Shown here: one piece after another, positions 45,516-57,831 of the stretch | How the letters are laid out: each line of letters starts with the position of its first letter | Position numbering within the stretch: the first letter of the stretch is position 1 | Source: Adineta ricciae | Lineage: Eukaryota > Rotifera > Eurotatoria > Adinetida > Adinetidae | DNA: 64,000 nucleotides | NCBI GenBank assembly: GCA_905250025.1 | Contig: CAJNOJ010000226.1 | Span: 87,020 to 151,019, forward strand | Direction of reading: 5' to 3' | Notes under the pieces: model-generated | Told to the model about the DNA's origin: nothing | What the model saw: the letters and a program-made list of their open reading frames with translations, nothing else | The model's database searches: none | Made by a program: the position numbers and the translations under genes

Positions 45516-47423
45516 ATGATTCATTTGAGAATAACAATTTCTGTACTCTTATTTAAACTCCTTCTCCTGTCGCAATTTATCAATATAGCAATACAAAAGT
45601 CAGCACTTTGTTATTTATCCTATCGACCAGCAGTCGAATTAATCGAATTTGTAGAAGAGTTGGCTGAAGATGCCAAACAATACGGTGTGGATTTATTCAT
45701 TATGGTTGACAATAATGACGTTAATATTTCCGCCATAAACGTTTCGTCAAATATTCGACTACTGCAAATTTCACGAGAGAAATGCCTTCAACATAATTAC
45801 CATAAGGCTATTAATACTGGAGGTATGACACATCACAAATACTAAATTTGTTGACTGGACACTTGTTGTCATAATGAGATAGAAGCAAACGTGACTTTCT
45901 TCTTGTGTAGATTCAATTGAACATATCAATATTTAATCCGGACTTCCCATGTGATGTTTTCTAGGTACCTGGCGATATATTACATCATGGGACAAATCTC
46001 TTCTCTATTTCTGTTTGCTCAATCGAAACTATTCATTTGTTTGGTTGTTAGAAGAAGATGTTTTCATTCCAAACGTCCAAGTATTTCGCTCACTACATGA
46101 ATTATATTCAAAAACGACTGATTTGATCGTTCCTCATCATACACTCAACCTGATCGCAGCGGACGGCTTATGGCGATGGGCAATGGCATCGGGCAAGTTC
46201 CTTCCACCTTGGGCATGTTCGATGGTCAACGGTATTGGATTTAGTCAACGGATGCTTTTAGCTATCGACAATTACATTCAATGGTTTGGAGAAATACCAT
46301 TTCATGAATTTTTCTTCAATACATTAGCAGTGCAATTAAATTTTACGATTGTCGTTCCAACTGAACTGAATACTATCGAATATGCAACACCGTACTTTTA
46401 CAGAGATGTACGTCAACAACCCAATAACATGTGGCATCCGATTAAAGATTATCCTTTGAGAAAAACATGGCGAAGAAGGTTCGTACAACAATCCGATTGT
46501 TGATAAATCAACTTCGATTTTGTTTTGTGTTTTTTTAGTTTAGCTAATGAAAGTTTGACATATAATTATACCTTTGATTTGACTCATCTACAGATGTCGT
46601 GCAACGGAAATCGAAAGACAGCAAATCTCGACCAGTATTTCAACGAGACATTTGTGCACTTCGAATCAATCAAAGGGAATTTCTCGACCGATACTCGTCG
46701 TTCATGGCGCCAACGCTTTTCTGATCTTGCTCAAGAATGTCAGAAACAAAACGCGTCTCAGGAAATCGTATCCTTCATAATGAAACTTGCTGATCATGCT
46801 TATAAACTACCTGAACGTATGTTAAATTAATCATCGAGTGAATTTATTATGATTGTTGTTTGTTTCTTTCAGCTCCAGTGCCGGCGTTAGTGACAAGAAA
46901 AAGTGAACTTCACATACATTTAGAACAAGAAATAAACGAAACAAAACGCGCTATCTATCAGTTTCCAACCAATGGAACGACCGTTACCGAGCTGCGAAAT
47001 AAAATAGTTGAATTAATCAAGAAATTAACAGTCGAAATGCGCCGAGAAATCTTTGAAGAAGAAAAACTACGTAAATTTCACTTCGCTCATTGCTTCTCGA
47101 CTTTGAATTATCTCATTTCAGGAAATCAGACCACTACATTATCAACAGTCACTTCATCTTCAACTACCACTACCATTTCATCGACATCCTCTCCTGTTCC
47201 AGCGACAATCCGCGTGAAAAATGAACACTTTGACGAAAGTGGCCATGACATGCATCATCGTATTAAGAAGAGTACGAAATTATTTACAATATTGGGTGTT
47301 TTCTTTATAGCATTGATATTTTGCAAGCGGAAAAGCATTCCTCGACATACTTCTTTCAAAATTCTTTTTCTTTTACTGTTATCATTTGTTGCTATATTTA
47401 TCTATGCTTTTGTGTTGATTTGA
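45516..47423 (+). CDS. Glycosyltransferase-like type II membrane protein
   Basis: Four exons, 45516-45822, 45965-46478, 46539-46816 and 46873-47423, join in frame to give 549 residues. A signal anchor (ISVLLFKLLLLSQFINIAI) precedes a Rossmann-like domain: ALCYLSYRPAVELIEFV, VDLFIMVDNND, then FVWLLEEDVFIP (an acidic EED motif placed as in GT-A enzymes), SMVNGIGFSQRML and PFHEFFFNTLA. The second half is helical with N-glycosylation sites, then a Ser/Thr linker (TVTSSSTTTTISSTSS) and two C-terminal hydrophobic segments. The domain looks like a sugar transferase of the secretory pathway, but I cannot name donor or family. The extra C-terminal membrane hairpin is unusual for such enzymes. Confidence 0.6.
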
Positions 47424-47507
47424 AGACTAAAATAGAGAATTAAGGTGCATCTTTCTCGCTGAATGAGTCATTAAAAAAAGGAAGAGAACAACTGTCGTCG
47501 ATCTGAC

Positions 47508-47532
47508 GCGAAGAAAGAAAGAAAGAAAGAAA
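47508..47532. repeat. (GAAA)n microsatellite
   Basis: Five to six GAAA units directly upstream of the F-box gene. Confidence 0.8.
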
Positions 47533-47574
47533 AATACATTTGCGTTGATCACAAGTAGTTTATTCTCTTTCATC

Positions 47575-49362
47575 ATGAGTAAAGCGCACATTGTGATGAA
47601 ATTTGACTTCTTGCCAAACGAAATACTTATGCAATGCTTCGCGTATCTCAATGCACCGGATATATTCGATTGTTTTAATAATCTGAACTTTCGTTTGAAC
47701 CAATTGATTCGCAATATTCCATTGCATCTCAATTTTCAATATTTTGATGCGGCAATATTCGAAAAATTCTACGAAATTCTCCTTCTGGATTCGACAATTC
47801 GAACTCATATTGTTTCATTAGACTTGTCGAATAGAAACGTCTGGTATCAAATACAAACCTTTCTATCCGTGCTTCCTCTCGAGCCATTCTCTAGTCTTCA
47901 GACATTACATCTGAGTAAAATCGAGCAAGATAACGATGGTAAAGAAATTTTACGTTTAACCAAGTTCCCTTACCCGCCTTTTTATTACTTCACAAACTGG
48001 TCGGAAGAATACAATACAATATTCACCTCATTATCGATCGACACAATTCACACGTTATCAATATCAACGATCCCATCAGATCTAGTTTTTATTCTTCAAT
48101 TTCCTTCAATTATCAATCTAACGATATCATATTGTTCTTTGAAAGATTTATCTCGTTTCTTCACCTATATACCAAAATTAGAGAGTCTGGAAATTAACGT
48201 CATTTTCAGAGAGGACGATGATGACGAAGATGATGCAACAATCAAACCATTTGTCATCGACGGATCGGTTATTCATTTAAAACAACTCCAAATAAACATT
48301 TTCGAGGGTGAATTTGACGAGTTAGAAGCCTTATTGAATCAAAGTAAAAATTTACAGAGTTTAACGATTTCAACAATCGACAATTTCGACATAATCAATG
48401 CTGATCGCTGGCAGCAATTGATCACTTCTTCACTTCCGTGTTTGCGCAGATTCAACTTTCGATTTCTTGTTACCTATATTGATGATGACGACCTCACAAT
48501 TGATGGCACATTCGAGCAATTCCAAAGCGATTTTTGGCGTCACCAGCATAATTGGTGCATCGTCTGCGAATCATATGGCAATCAAACATCGATTTATTCC
48601 ATGCCGTACGCATTTACAAGATACACATTACAATCAACTTGCCAGAAAGCTGCGAATCGGTATGGAAAAGTGACTGATTTAACATTGTACTTAGAACAAG
48701 TGGTTAACTTCGACGGACATCAATTTCCGAATGTGAAGTCGATCAAGTTCGAAAGTCTTTTCGATGAACAAAATGATGAATATCTAGGAAAATCTGTGCA
48801 ATATCTGACACGAACAACTCATGTCGATGTTTCGTCATTGGATGAACACAAGGCACGGAATGTCTTATCACGATTAGCAACAGAAACGTCGAAATTAGTC
48901 TCGATTAAAATCCATAGGAATTTATTGGCTGTATTATTTGACAACGAGAAATTACGGGAATTACTTAAGAAAATCATTAGAAAATTGAACATTGTTGGGA
49001 TACATGGCACGCAGTTGATTAAACATCATGAGTTAAAGATAATTTGTAAGATGTTCACAAATATCGAAGAATTTACATGCGATGTTCTCGATACGACCAG
49101 TTTATTTCAAATCCTACTAGCGTTGTCAACATTATCAAACATGAAGTTGTGCTGTTTGACATCGTTTCCATCTGTACGACGATCGTATTGGTTGAAAAAC
49201 TATGGCAGAAAGCTCAAGAAGTATCCATTTACCATCAACTTTCTATGCGACTATTCATGCTACACAGAAATCGGCATTTATTCTTCTGATCATGAAAATA
49301 ATGATGTTCATGAGGACATCTCTGATGATATGTTTTTGGCCATACTAAGAAAATTTGAATAA
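47575..49362 (+). CDS. F-box protein with leucine-rich-like C-terminus
   Basis: The 595-residue intronless protein starts at MSKAHIVMKFDFLPNEILM. LPNEILMQCFAYLNAPDIF is the F-box, which binds Skp1 in SCF ubiquitin ligases. The rest is a long series of irregular leucine-rich strands (LDLSNRN, LQTLHLSKIE, LESLEINVIF, LQSLTISTI) that would recognise the substrate. An acidic DDDDEDD loop lies near residue 220. Such F-box proteins are numerous in bdelloids. The start at the earlier TTG (47545) is unlikely because the F-box normally sits close to the N-terminus and ATG 47575 is available. Confidence 0.8.
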   Translation: MSKAHIVMKFDFLPNEILMQCFAYLNAPDIFDCFNNLNFRLNQLIRNIPLHLNFQYFDAAIFEKFYEILLLDSTIRTHIVSLDLSNRNVWYQIQTFLSVLPLEPFSSLQTLHLSKIEQDNDGKEILRLTKFPYPPFYYFTNWSEEYNTIFTSLSIDTIHTLSISTIPSDLVFILQFPSIINLTISYCSLKDLSRFFTYIPKLESLEINVIFREDDDDEDDATIKPFVIDGSVIHLKQLQINIFEGEFDELEALLNQSKNLQSLTISTIDNFDIINADRWQQLITSSLPCLRRFNFRFLVTYIDDDDLTIDGTFEQFQSDFWRHQHNWCIVCESYGNQTSIYSMPYAFTRYTLQSTCQKAANRYGKVTDLTLYLEQVVNFDGHQFPNVKSIKFESLFDEQNDEYLGKSVQYLTRTTHVDVSSLDEHKARNVLSRLATETSKLVSIKIHRNLLAVLFDNEKLRELLKKIIRKLNIVGIHGTQLIKHHELKIICKMFTNIEEFTCDVLDTTSLFQILLALSTLSNMKLCCLTSFPSVRRSYWLKNYGRKLKKYPFTINFLCDYSCYTEIGIYSSDHENNDVHEDISDDMFLAILRKFE

Positions 49363-49890
49363 AATTTATATGAAAAAGAGGAAAATAGTAGCAATCGAAT
49401 AATCTGTTGTTTTTTTACCAGTGGCAGAAGGGCTGAGCATTTTTGACATCTCAATGTTGTTAAAGAAAAAATCTTCTGTACTTTTTTTGGATTCTCTTGT
49501 TATTGACAATGATGCATAGTAGTTGGTTCTTTGTTTGGTGATTAAAGCAAAGAAACATATGATAGTTTGGAACCTGTCTGTCAAGAAAGCAGCTGTGACT
49601 GTCCGCTGCGAAGTCAGTTCGCAGAAATGAATTTTGTTCCGAATAGTATTAACTAGAAATTGGTTGTCCATGGATTCCATTATAAAATAACATTTATCAC
49701 ATATCTCAAAGAAAAATGTCGGTCTTTACATTTGTTCTTTCGAGTTCTATGCCATAACTTTTAAACGACAAACACCATGTTCGAACGAATTCAAGGTAAA
49801 GCAAATGTCATTATGTTTGATCTTTATATAATGTGAATAATAAGGACAAATCATCGAAGGTACACATAGTATAAACATCAAACAGAGAGT
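49363..49890. other. Intergenic, nothing recognised
   Basis: Short region before the SLC5 gene. Only unsupported frames. Confidence 0.4.
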
Positions 49891-52664
49891 ATGGCCGCTA
49901 TTGTTGGAACCGCACTTCATTGGTCGGATATTTTGGTTTTATTACTCTACTTCTTACTTATTCTTGGGTTTGGAGTTTGGGTATGGGAGATTGAAAGAAT
50001 AGATTGTCTAACTAACTGATTCCGTTCTAGAGCTCATGCAAAAATCGTGGAAGTGTCGGTAAGAAGAATTTCGATTTTGTTTTGTAAATAATTGTAGCAT
50101 TTTTTTAAAACTTAGGTGGTTATTTTCTCGCTGGTCGTTCGATGCATTTTATACCAGTGAGATCAATTCGAAAAATATTTTCTTATTCTCAGTACTTCCT
50201 CTAGGTAGGTGCATCCCTGTTCGCGTCGAACATAGGCAGCGGTCATTTCATCGGTCTGACTGGATCAGGAGCATCAAGTGGCATTGCTGTTGCAGGTTTT
50301 GAAATAACTGTAAGCGAGCAAGAGTTCGTTTCGTTGAAAGAATATCTTCTCGATTCATAGGCCGTTTTTTGGCTTATGGTACTTGGCTGGTTGTTTGTTC
50401 CAATATATATGAAAGCGGAAGTATTTACGATGCCACAGTACATAAAAATGCGCTATGGTGGTGAACGTATCCGTGTTTATTTGACGTGTCTGGCATTAAT
50501 GCTGTCGATTTTCACAAAAATATCGGTTGATCTTTATTCCGGTGCAATTTTTCTGCAACAAGCTCTAAACTGGAACTTGTACGCTTCGGTTATTGCTCTG
50601 ATTCTTCTTGCAGCATTTTTTACTGTTGGAGGCAAGTAGGAAAACGTGTCTCTTTTGATAATGACTCAGAAATGTTTCTATTCAGGTGGTCTAACAGCAG
50701 TTATATGGACGGATTTTATCCAGACGATCATTATGGTCATATCGGCTTTTATTCTCATGATTATCAGTACGTTGTTGTTTGCAAGAATGAAATTCACGGA
50801 AAAGTGAAATCATTATTCAAAACTAGGTTTTATCAGGATCGGTGGAATGCAAGAAATTCGAAGTTTGTTTCCGTATGCCATCGCACAAACGACATTACAT
50901 AACACGACAGAATGTGGAGTGCCTAAGGAAGATTATATTTCGTTGATTCGCCCATTTGATGCTGATCTACCGTGGTTTGGTATACTTTTTGGCAATGGTG
51001 TCGCTTCGATTTGGTATTGGAGTTGTGATCAAGTAAACTAACAAGGCCATATAGTAAATGAGTGCATAAATGTGCATTTAGGTCATTGTACAACGAACGT
51101 TGGCAGCAAAAAATCTTTCACATGCCAGAGCAGGGTGCCTTGTGGCAGGTTTACTGAAATTTCTACCGCTATTTTTAATGGTATTTCCTGGTGAGTGTTC
51201 AATTTCTTAAGCAAGATTTTACTTGATTATTATTGTCTTTATAGGAATGATAGCTAGAATTCTCTTTCCAGGTAGGAACATTTATTCCATCTCATAAATA
51301 TTTATATCAATGATCGCAAATCTAGATGAAATCGGTTGTGCCGATCCCGATGTGTGCTATCAAGTTTGTAATAGCCGGAATGGTTGTAACGATATTGCCT
51401 ATCCACTACTTGTACTTCGGTTGATGCCTAATGGTAACTCTTCCAATAGAAACATACATTTGTCTATTTCTTTTTCTCTTACAGCGATTCGTGGTTTAAC
51501 ATTAGCTTGTATGATTGCAGCTTTGATGTCGTCTCTGACTTCAATTTTTAATTCAAGTTCGACTATTTTCACGATTGATATCTGGCAGCGCTTCCGACGA
51601 AACGCACACGATTGGGAATTGATGATTGTTGGCAGGTAAAGAACCGCAACGTTCTTCGAGAATAGAAATAACGCTATTTCTTAGGGTATTTGTCATGATT
51701 CTTGTTGGCATATCAATTCTTTGGATTCCAATCATTAGAGCAGCTCAAGGTGCAAGATTATTCGACTATATCCAAGCTGTTCAATCATTCTTAGCACCCC
51801 CAGTAGCTGCCTGCTATTTGCTCGGAGTGTTATGGAAACGTATCAACGAAGAAGTAATCACTTACTGTTTATTTCTCTAATAATCTTAGTTTGTAGGGAG
51901 CATTTTGGGGCTTGATATCTGGTTTAGTTATTGGAATCATTCGATTCATTTGGGAATATTCTTACACTGCAATGCCCTGTCAACTCGAACATTTAGATCA
52001 ACGTCCATCGTTAGTTCGATTTAACTTTCTATACTTCTCAGTTCTTCTTTTTGTCATTTCTGCAATTGTCACCATTGTTGTCAGTCTTCTGACGAAACCT
52101 CTAGCAGAAAAATATGTAAAATAACCATTCATATGCACGATAAAATGCGTTAACTTCCTCTGGTGTATTTAGATAGCTGGTTTGACTGCTTTTGATCTCG
52201 ATAATCCGGAAAGACCAGTGGAAATTCCGACTAAGTCTGGCTGTATGCACAAGGCGAATACCGACGATGTTATCGAACAATCTTCGAATCATCTCGAAAA
52301 GCTTCCAACTGAGACGGAGAAAAAAGCTCTGCACTTTTTCGATACACGTACGGATATTCTTTGAAACTAAAACTATCTGTATTGTTCTTTACTTTTAGAC
52401 GATTCGACCGGTTTTGCTTTTTATTTCAAAACTGCTTTCGCTTGGATTTGTGGCTTGGAAAAAACTGATAATCTCGACGGACAATCAATCTGCTCCGACA
52501 ATCATTCGTATGATAGGCGCAGTAGTCGATTAAGTGTATCCTCAATCCAGTTTGAACACGTTTCGTCCTGGCATAAACTATGCTCTTATGCAGCGATTTT
52601 CATTCTTTCTCTATGCGCTTTTGTTTGGGCCTTTTTTGCCGATTATCGAATTCGATTGATTTAG
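49891..52664 (+). CDS. SLC5 sodium/solute symporter (SGLT-like)
   Basis: About a dozen exons with short introns. The first is 49891-49980 ([19 protein letters not shown]), followed by 50031-50058 and 50116-50156, then 50205 onward. Family motifs appear in order: [53 protein letters not shown], the long extracellular part after TM6, [32 protein letters not shown] (spanning an intron), [18 protein letters not shown] and WKRINEEGAFWG. The last helix is near [16 protein letters not shown]. These are features of SGLT-type carriers, which move sugars or similar solutes with Na+ across the plasma membrane. The substrate is not determinable. The frame is open through all exons that I could join. Confidence 0.85.
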
Positions 52665-52855
52665 AAGTAGAGCTTACGAAAGAATACATGTTTTATTCTT
52701 TAACAGTCAGCAGAAATAATCTATCATTGCTTTATTCTTTGATTTTGCAAAACCGACATTGGGAAAGAATTGGTTGATGGATACAGTTTCAGCTGTGTAT
52801 AAAAATGGATACAAACATTGACACAAACTTTTGTATTTTATTGTCTGTAATCTCA

Positions 52856-54357
52856 TTACGATAAAAGTACACTGATAGTATCATCATCATAGTTCGTGAC
52901 AATTATGTCCGGTTTGTTGTCCATATCAACATCAGCAACTTTTGCCACATGTGGATTACCACCTGTCGCGAAAATAGTTTGTACAGCGAATGTTGCGTTA
53001 TCTAGGTTACGAAGAATCCCTACAGTGTCATCGCCACTGTTTGGAATTATAATATCGAGTCTATTATCACCGTTCATATCGAAGACCTCGACACTAAATG
53101 GGTAAGTACCAGTTGCAAAGGTTTTTTGTACTGCAAATGTACCATTACCAATGTTGAGCAGAACACTAACCGTATTAGTACCATTGTTTGCGACAATGAT
53201 ATCCGGTCGACCGTCAAGATTGATATCAGCAATCTTTACGTCGCGTGGGTTCGTGCCAGTACGGTATACTGTTTGCGTGGGAAATGATCCGTTGTTTTGA
53301 TTGATCAGCACACCTATACTGTAGTTATAGTAATACGTGGTAACAATATCCGGCTGGTTGTCAGCATTAAGATCAAACACGGCCAATCCGTACGGATAGT
53401 TTCCTGTAGGATAGGTTTTTTGTGTGGCAAAGGTGCCGTTACCTTTGTTAAGAAAAATTCCAACGTTATTGTCGTAGAAGTTCGTGACAATGATGTCTGG
53501 TTTTTTATCACTGTTAACGTCTATGACTTGCACTCCACGCGGATTCGAACCAGTTGCATAAGTTGTTTCTGCAGCAAAGGTCCCGTTACCTTTGCTGAGG
53601 AGAAAACCAATACTGTTGCCACCCGTATTGGAGTAAATTATGTCCGGCTTTGTATCAGCGTTGATGTCAGCCACAACTACGCTCCAAGGACTCGTACCTG
53701 TTGTATAAACTGCTTTCGTGGGAAACGTACCATTACCTGCATTGAAAAAGATACGAATTTTGTTACTATCAATATTGGCAACGATAATGTCTGGACGAGA
53801 ATCATTGTTGACATCATTTACTGCAAGACTCCATGGGCCTGAGCTAGTCGTGTAAAGCACTTGCGGTGAATATGTTATGTTGTATTGTGCTATAAATAAA
53901 TACCACTACTTAGTATTGATTAGTACGTGATTACTTACTGTTTTTTGTTGTTGTGGAGGTCGACGTGGAACTTGTAGTCGAAGTGGCTATAAAATAAAAT
54001 TGAATACAAATTAGTAGAAGTTGCCCATTTACTTGTGCTAGTGCTTTGTAATGGTGGTGGTTGAATAAAAATAAATGTTGAACTGACATCTGCTTGCATT
54101 GTCCATGCCGACGAATAATTTGCAATTAATCGACATGTCCTGTTACTTGTGTAGCAGTTCAATGCCACATACAATGATTGTGTGGCAGAAAAAAATGCTT
54201 TACAGATGCATTCAGAACACGTTTGATTGTACGCGATACTTGTAGTGGCAATGTTAGAGATATGTGCCATATTATTCATACGACCAATTTTTGTCGTACA
54301 GTGGATTTTAGCAACCATCAATACCATGATCGTGAGAATTGAACGCAACATCGTCAT
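52856..54357 (-). CDS. FG-GAP/VCBS repeat surface protein
   Basis: Exons 54357-54033, 53986-53939 and 53889-52856 join in frame (468 residues). The N-terminus has a signal peptide (MLRSILTIMVLMVAKIHC). Next is a Cys-containing module (CSECICKAFF...LNCYTSNRTCRL) like the PAN/apple-type region of bdelloid surface proteins. A Ser/Thr linker (STTTSSTSTSTTT) has its own 48-base exon. Seven VCBS/FG-GAP repeats follow, each with a Ca-binding-like D-x-N-x-D-x-x-PDI (DVNNDSRPDIIVAN and so on). These form a beta-propeller. The protein has no C-terminal anchor and is likely secreted. Such propellers bind partners or carbohydrate. Confidence 0.85.
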
Positions 54358-55006
54358 TACTGTATATACTGTCAAATTAATAAATGAAGGCACTTTTGAG
54401 GTGCTAAACTGAGGCAAAACATTGATGAATCTTCTTTTTTCTGTCGTTTTTTGCCTTCTTGTGTATCACAAGTATATAAAACATTTTTCTACTAAGACAA
54501 TCATTACTCTTATCAACCTACGATTTCAACAACGTTAAGTGAATTGTTGTTGCTGTTTTTATATATTACTCTCTCAACTTTCTGTCCTATGCAAGACAAA
54601 TAGTACATCATAACAAATCTGTCGGAACGCAATTAGCATAGAAATTATAGCAAAGATCTGAAATGTATTTGAAACATTGAGGCTCACCGGAGAAATTAAT
54701 GTTTTCCAGGGAAAATGGCAGCTATTTCAATATTGCAAGCATTTAAAATATAGTTGGACACTTTCGTAAATTATGGACAGCTTAGATATATCTAATCAGT
54801 CGTTTGAGAATTGAATTGTTCTAGTTTCATTCTTTTCACTCAAACAGAAGCCCACATATTTGGTCTATTTCAGTGTTTTTATTTGTTCATAATAGATAGA
54901 AATCATTGAAAAAATAAAAAACGATAACCGAGTATTTCGGAAAAACTGAATGTGACGTTACGAATCGAGACTATAGAGAAAAGAAAAACATAATTGGGCA
55001 CAGATA
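54358..55006. other. Intergenic, nothing recognised
   Basis: Upstream region of the FG-GAP gene. No gene. Confidence 0.4.
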
Positions 55007-55384
55007 TTATCTATATGTGATAATTCCAATTTTTAATCCATTTTGCTTGATCTCTTCAAGTTTTTCGTGATGATTTTCCCTCATTTCCGCATTGAATTCG
55101 CGACATTTCTTGATGATCTCATCTGCTTTTTCTTTATAACACTTCATACAGATAGCAATACCGCCCATAAGAAATTGACCACATTGTTTTGGATCACCTT
55201 TTTCTAAATTCAGATAACTCAAATACCACCCCCACGGCATTTCCGACCAATGCGCGCCTCCATCGTTGAAATAAATGAAGTAAAAAGAAGGTGAAGTCGA
55301 ACAGCCGTAATGTTCAGCAAAATATGTCTCCTGTCGTGTGTATGCCTGATCGTAAGTTTCTTTTTTGTCGTCGTTAGTTGCCAT
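55007..55384 (-). CDS. Small conserved-looking orphan protein
   Basis: A 125-residue frame from MATNDDKKETYDQAY. It has aromatic segments (FYFIYFNDGGAHW, PWGWYLSYLNLEKGD), a CMKC pair and a helical Lys/Glu-rich C-terminus. The N-terminal extension of the longer reading (from 55495) is hydrophobic but starts in another context, and I prefer the inner ATG. No family is recognised. There is no signal peptide. Confidence 0.45.
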   Translation of the reverse strand: MATNDDKKETYDQAYTRQETYFAEHYGCSTSPSFYFIYFNDGGAHWSEMPWGWYLSYLNLEKGDPKQCGQFLMGGIAICMKCYKEKADEIIKKCREFNAEMRENHHEKLEEIKQNGLKIGIITYR

Positions 55385-55933
55385 GTTAAATAAACGAGAA
55401 GAATTTTCAACTGAATAGATGTTATACGATAGATGAAATGAAATATATATATACCAGATGTTGACCAAGAATGTGATAAAGAGGGCAAAAGCCAAACGTC
55501 ACGACGCGAAGGAAGGAAAAAACAAATTGTAAAATATATATGTTGTAGCAAACAAACACCACCATGCAATAACTGGTAAAATACCCGCGACATCAAAGAC
55601 AGAAACAAAAATTCCCTGTTTTTACTGAATAAAGCAAATGATTCATTCTAGTTTCGATAGAAATCATTTGTCAAGAAGTAATGTCCGTTGACTGTACTTC
55701 TTCTTCATGCGATTATTATTGTGTTATCTGTTTGGTTGATCACAATTTTACCATGTCTAATCATTTTAACAATTCGACGAATTTATGCTCAATTTAACTC
55801 TTTTCCATTGTTACAATGATGCTTCTCTGATGACGAGATGTTGATACTTAAGTTTTTTTTTTTATTAAGATCAATGTTAATTCGTTAGTTCAACAAAGAA
55901 GAAATTCGAAAATGTCTTTATCATCCTTTAAAG
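55385..55933. other. Intergenic, nothing recognised
   Basis: Contains a poly-T run near 55853-55863 and no supported frame. Confidence 0.4.
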
Positions 55934-56461
55934 TTACCCTTCATAGGAATCAAGCCGGTCTTCAACCACTTTTCGCACAATCCTCTGTTCTATATCACCC
56001 ATTGTATTGATATTGTCTGTGTAGTAACCTGTGGTGTTTTGTGAATAACTATTGAAGCCCAATGTCCCATCCGCCCGCTGAGAAAATCCAGAGACACAAC
56101 GAAATTGTTTCGATTTGCCATAGATGTTGTAGTACCATTGCAACAATTGATTGTGTTGTGTGTCACCATTCGGTCGATAACCATAACAATTTTCACAAAC
56201 AAGTAACACAGTATTCTTGTACTTTGTATCAAATGGATACAAAACTAGACCTGTTTTTCGTCCTGGACAATCACAATTGTGCGATGACCAGCCGTACCGT
56301 CTTGAAATAGGATATCGTATCCTATTCTGATGAGTGACTGTTAAATCACCATTGTTCTCACGATTGATACGAAGTTGATGGAGTAGATCTTCTTCTTCGT
56401 TGGGTTCTTCGTAATGGTGCATAGTTTGATCGTGATGAATGAAGAAAACAGCTGAAGGCAA
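55934..56461 (-). CDS. Small Cys-containing orphan protein
   Basis: The 175-residue frame starts MPSAVFFIHHDQ; a second ATG lies 13 codons on. It has polar, charged segments, a possible metal site (CDCPGRKTG...CENCYGYRPNGD) that pairs four cysteines, and a C-terminal helix (QRIVRKVVEDRL). No intron is present and no family is recognised. The motif spacing C-x-C...C-x2-C is compatible with a small zinc knuckle, which is inference only. Confidence 0.45.
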   Translation of the reverse strand: MPSAVFFIHHDQTMHHYEEPNEEEDLLHQLRINRENNGDLTVTHQNRIRYPISRRYGWSSHNCDCPGRKTGLVLYPFDTKYKNTVLLVCENCYGYRPNGDTQHNQLLQWYYNIYGKSKQFRCVSGFSQRADGTLGFNSYSQNTTGYYTDNINTMGDIEQRIVRKVVEDRLDSYEG

Positions 56462-56765
56462 TCATAACATTGCTGCAAATGTAGTGCCTTTTTATCCTAT
56501 CCAGTGTCTACTTGGGATCACTGATGCACATCGTATGTTTACTTGTCCATCAGTTGTCAAACATCAAAGAATGAATCAACATATAGATGAATCACACATT
56601 TACACAAAATGTAAGTGATTTATTCGAATCGTCGCAAGTGCGTAGGAAAAACGAAATAACAAATGTATTACTCATTTTTTCTTCTTATTGATTGCTAACA
56701 TAACCACTATCCGATGTTGAAGTTCAAATGGGAGAATAGGTAACATCAGTCAGTGCCAGTCTTAG

Positions 56766-57260
56766 TTAGCGAAGGGAGAGAGTGAGAAAGATTGTTCCTT
56801 CGAGTGGAGTGTTGTAATATGGTTCTGTTTCCACAAATCCTAACTTCTTGTACAATCCAATGGCTGATTTCATGCTTGGTAAAGTGTCTAGTTTGATCTC
56901 GTCATACTGCAAACACCGGGCTACTTCCAAAATAGCAAGTACCAACGCTTTGCCGACACCTACACCTCGAACGTCAGGCAATGTGTACAGACGTTTCATC
57001 TCACAACATCCAGAACCTACTGACCCGAGTGCACGTAAAGCTACACATCCTATCGGTTCTCCTTGAGAACTGCGAGCAAGAAGAAGTTCACCAGCTGGGG
57101 GCACGTATTTTCCAGGCATAGTGGCCATCTCGTTTTCGAAATCTTGGAATGTAAGATCTACTCCAAGTGATTTGACATAAGTATGGAAGAGACTGATTGT
57201 AGCTTCAAGATCATCAGCAGTACGAACTGGCGTGATGTTGAACGATGGTTGAGTACTCAT
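56766..57260 (-). CDS. GNAT-family N-acetyltransferase
   Basis: The 164-residue intronless protein starts at MSTQPSFNITPVRTADD; an earlier ATG adds nine hydrophobic residues and is less likely. GNAT features: strand 1 with R-T-A-D-D, GCVALRALG, the motif-A sequence MKRLYTLPDVRGVGVGKALV with its V-R-G-V-G-V-G pyrophosphate loop, and SAIGLYKKLGF in motif B. It resembles the bacterial-type small GNATs that acetylate small molecules or peptides. The family differs in detail from the GNAT at 12537. Confidence 0.82.
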   Translation of the reverse strand: MSTQPSFNITPVRTADDLEATISLFHTYVKSLGVDLTFQDFENEMATMPGKYVPPAGELLLARSSQGEPIGCVALRALGSVGSGCCEMKRLYTLPDVRGVGVGKALVLAILEVARCLQYDEIKLDTLPSMKSAIGLYKKLGFVETEPYYNTPLEGTIFLTLSLR

Positions 57261-57831
57261 GCTGTAAAGCAATAGAATTGAAGGCAAACAGATTTCAAAA
57301 TAGGCGAAAAGACACGTTAATACATATGTTTATATTGTGGCATTTCTTATCACATGCAATGCGTGTGTACGATAAGATTCACCTTGAAAAGGACGAACAT
57401 GACTCAGAAAATAAATCGCCATACAATGGGATTGCGACATCTATCCGATCATATTCCACATGTGCATATTCTCTCATATACTTCATATTTCATTTCTTAC
57501 ATTCCGTTTCCTGAAGAAAATATCGAAAAATACACTTGGGTGAATTCATTGCAAAACAAGGGTTCTTTCCCTTACTATCATATTTGGCTCTTGAAACAAT
57601 AGTTTAGTCTATAAAAGTTCGCCTAAAAAAGCAAAATTTTATCTTGATAAGGGAGAAAAAGATGGCCGATAGTACAGGTAACGCTTATATTGCTACTCGT
57701 GACAACCAGTTGGTTTTAATCGAGTAGTTTTAATTTTGAAAAGAAAGAAATTACAATGTATTCGACCGACATATTTTCTCCAATTTGTTTTTCAAGTAAA
57801 CATCGCAATCGTATAATCGAAATAAATGACG
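57261..57831. other. Intergenic, nothing recognised
   Basis: Upstream of the GNAT gene. A 21-codon ATG frame (57663 onward, MADSTGNAYIATRDN) is too short to support. Confidence 0.35.

Noticed and set aside
47508..47532. GAAA run as a regulatory element
   Set aside because: A simple microsatellite. Nothing beyond its position supports a role.
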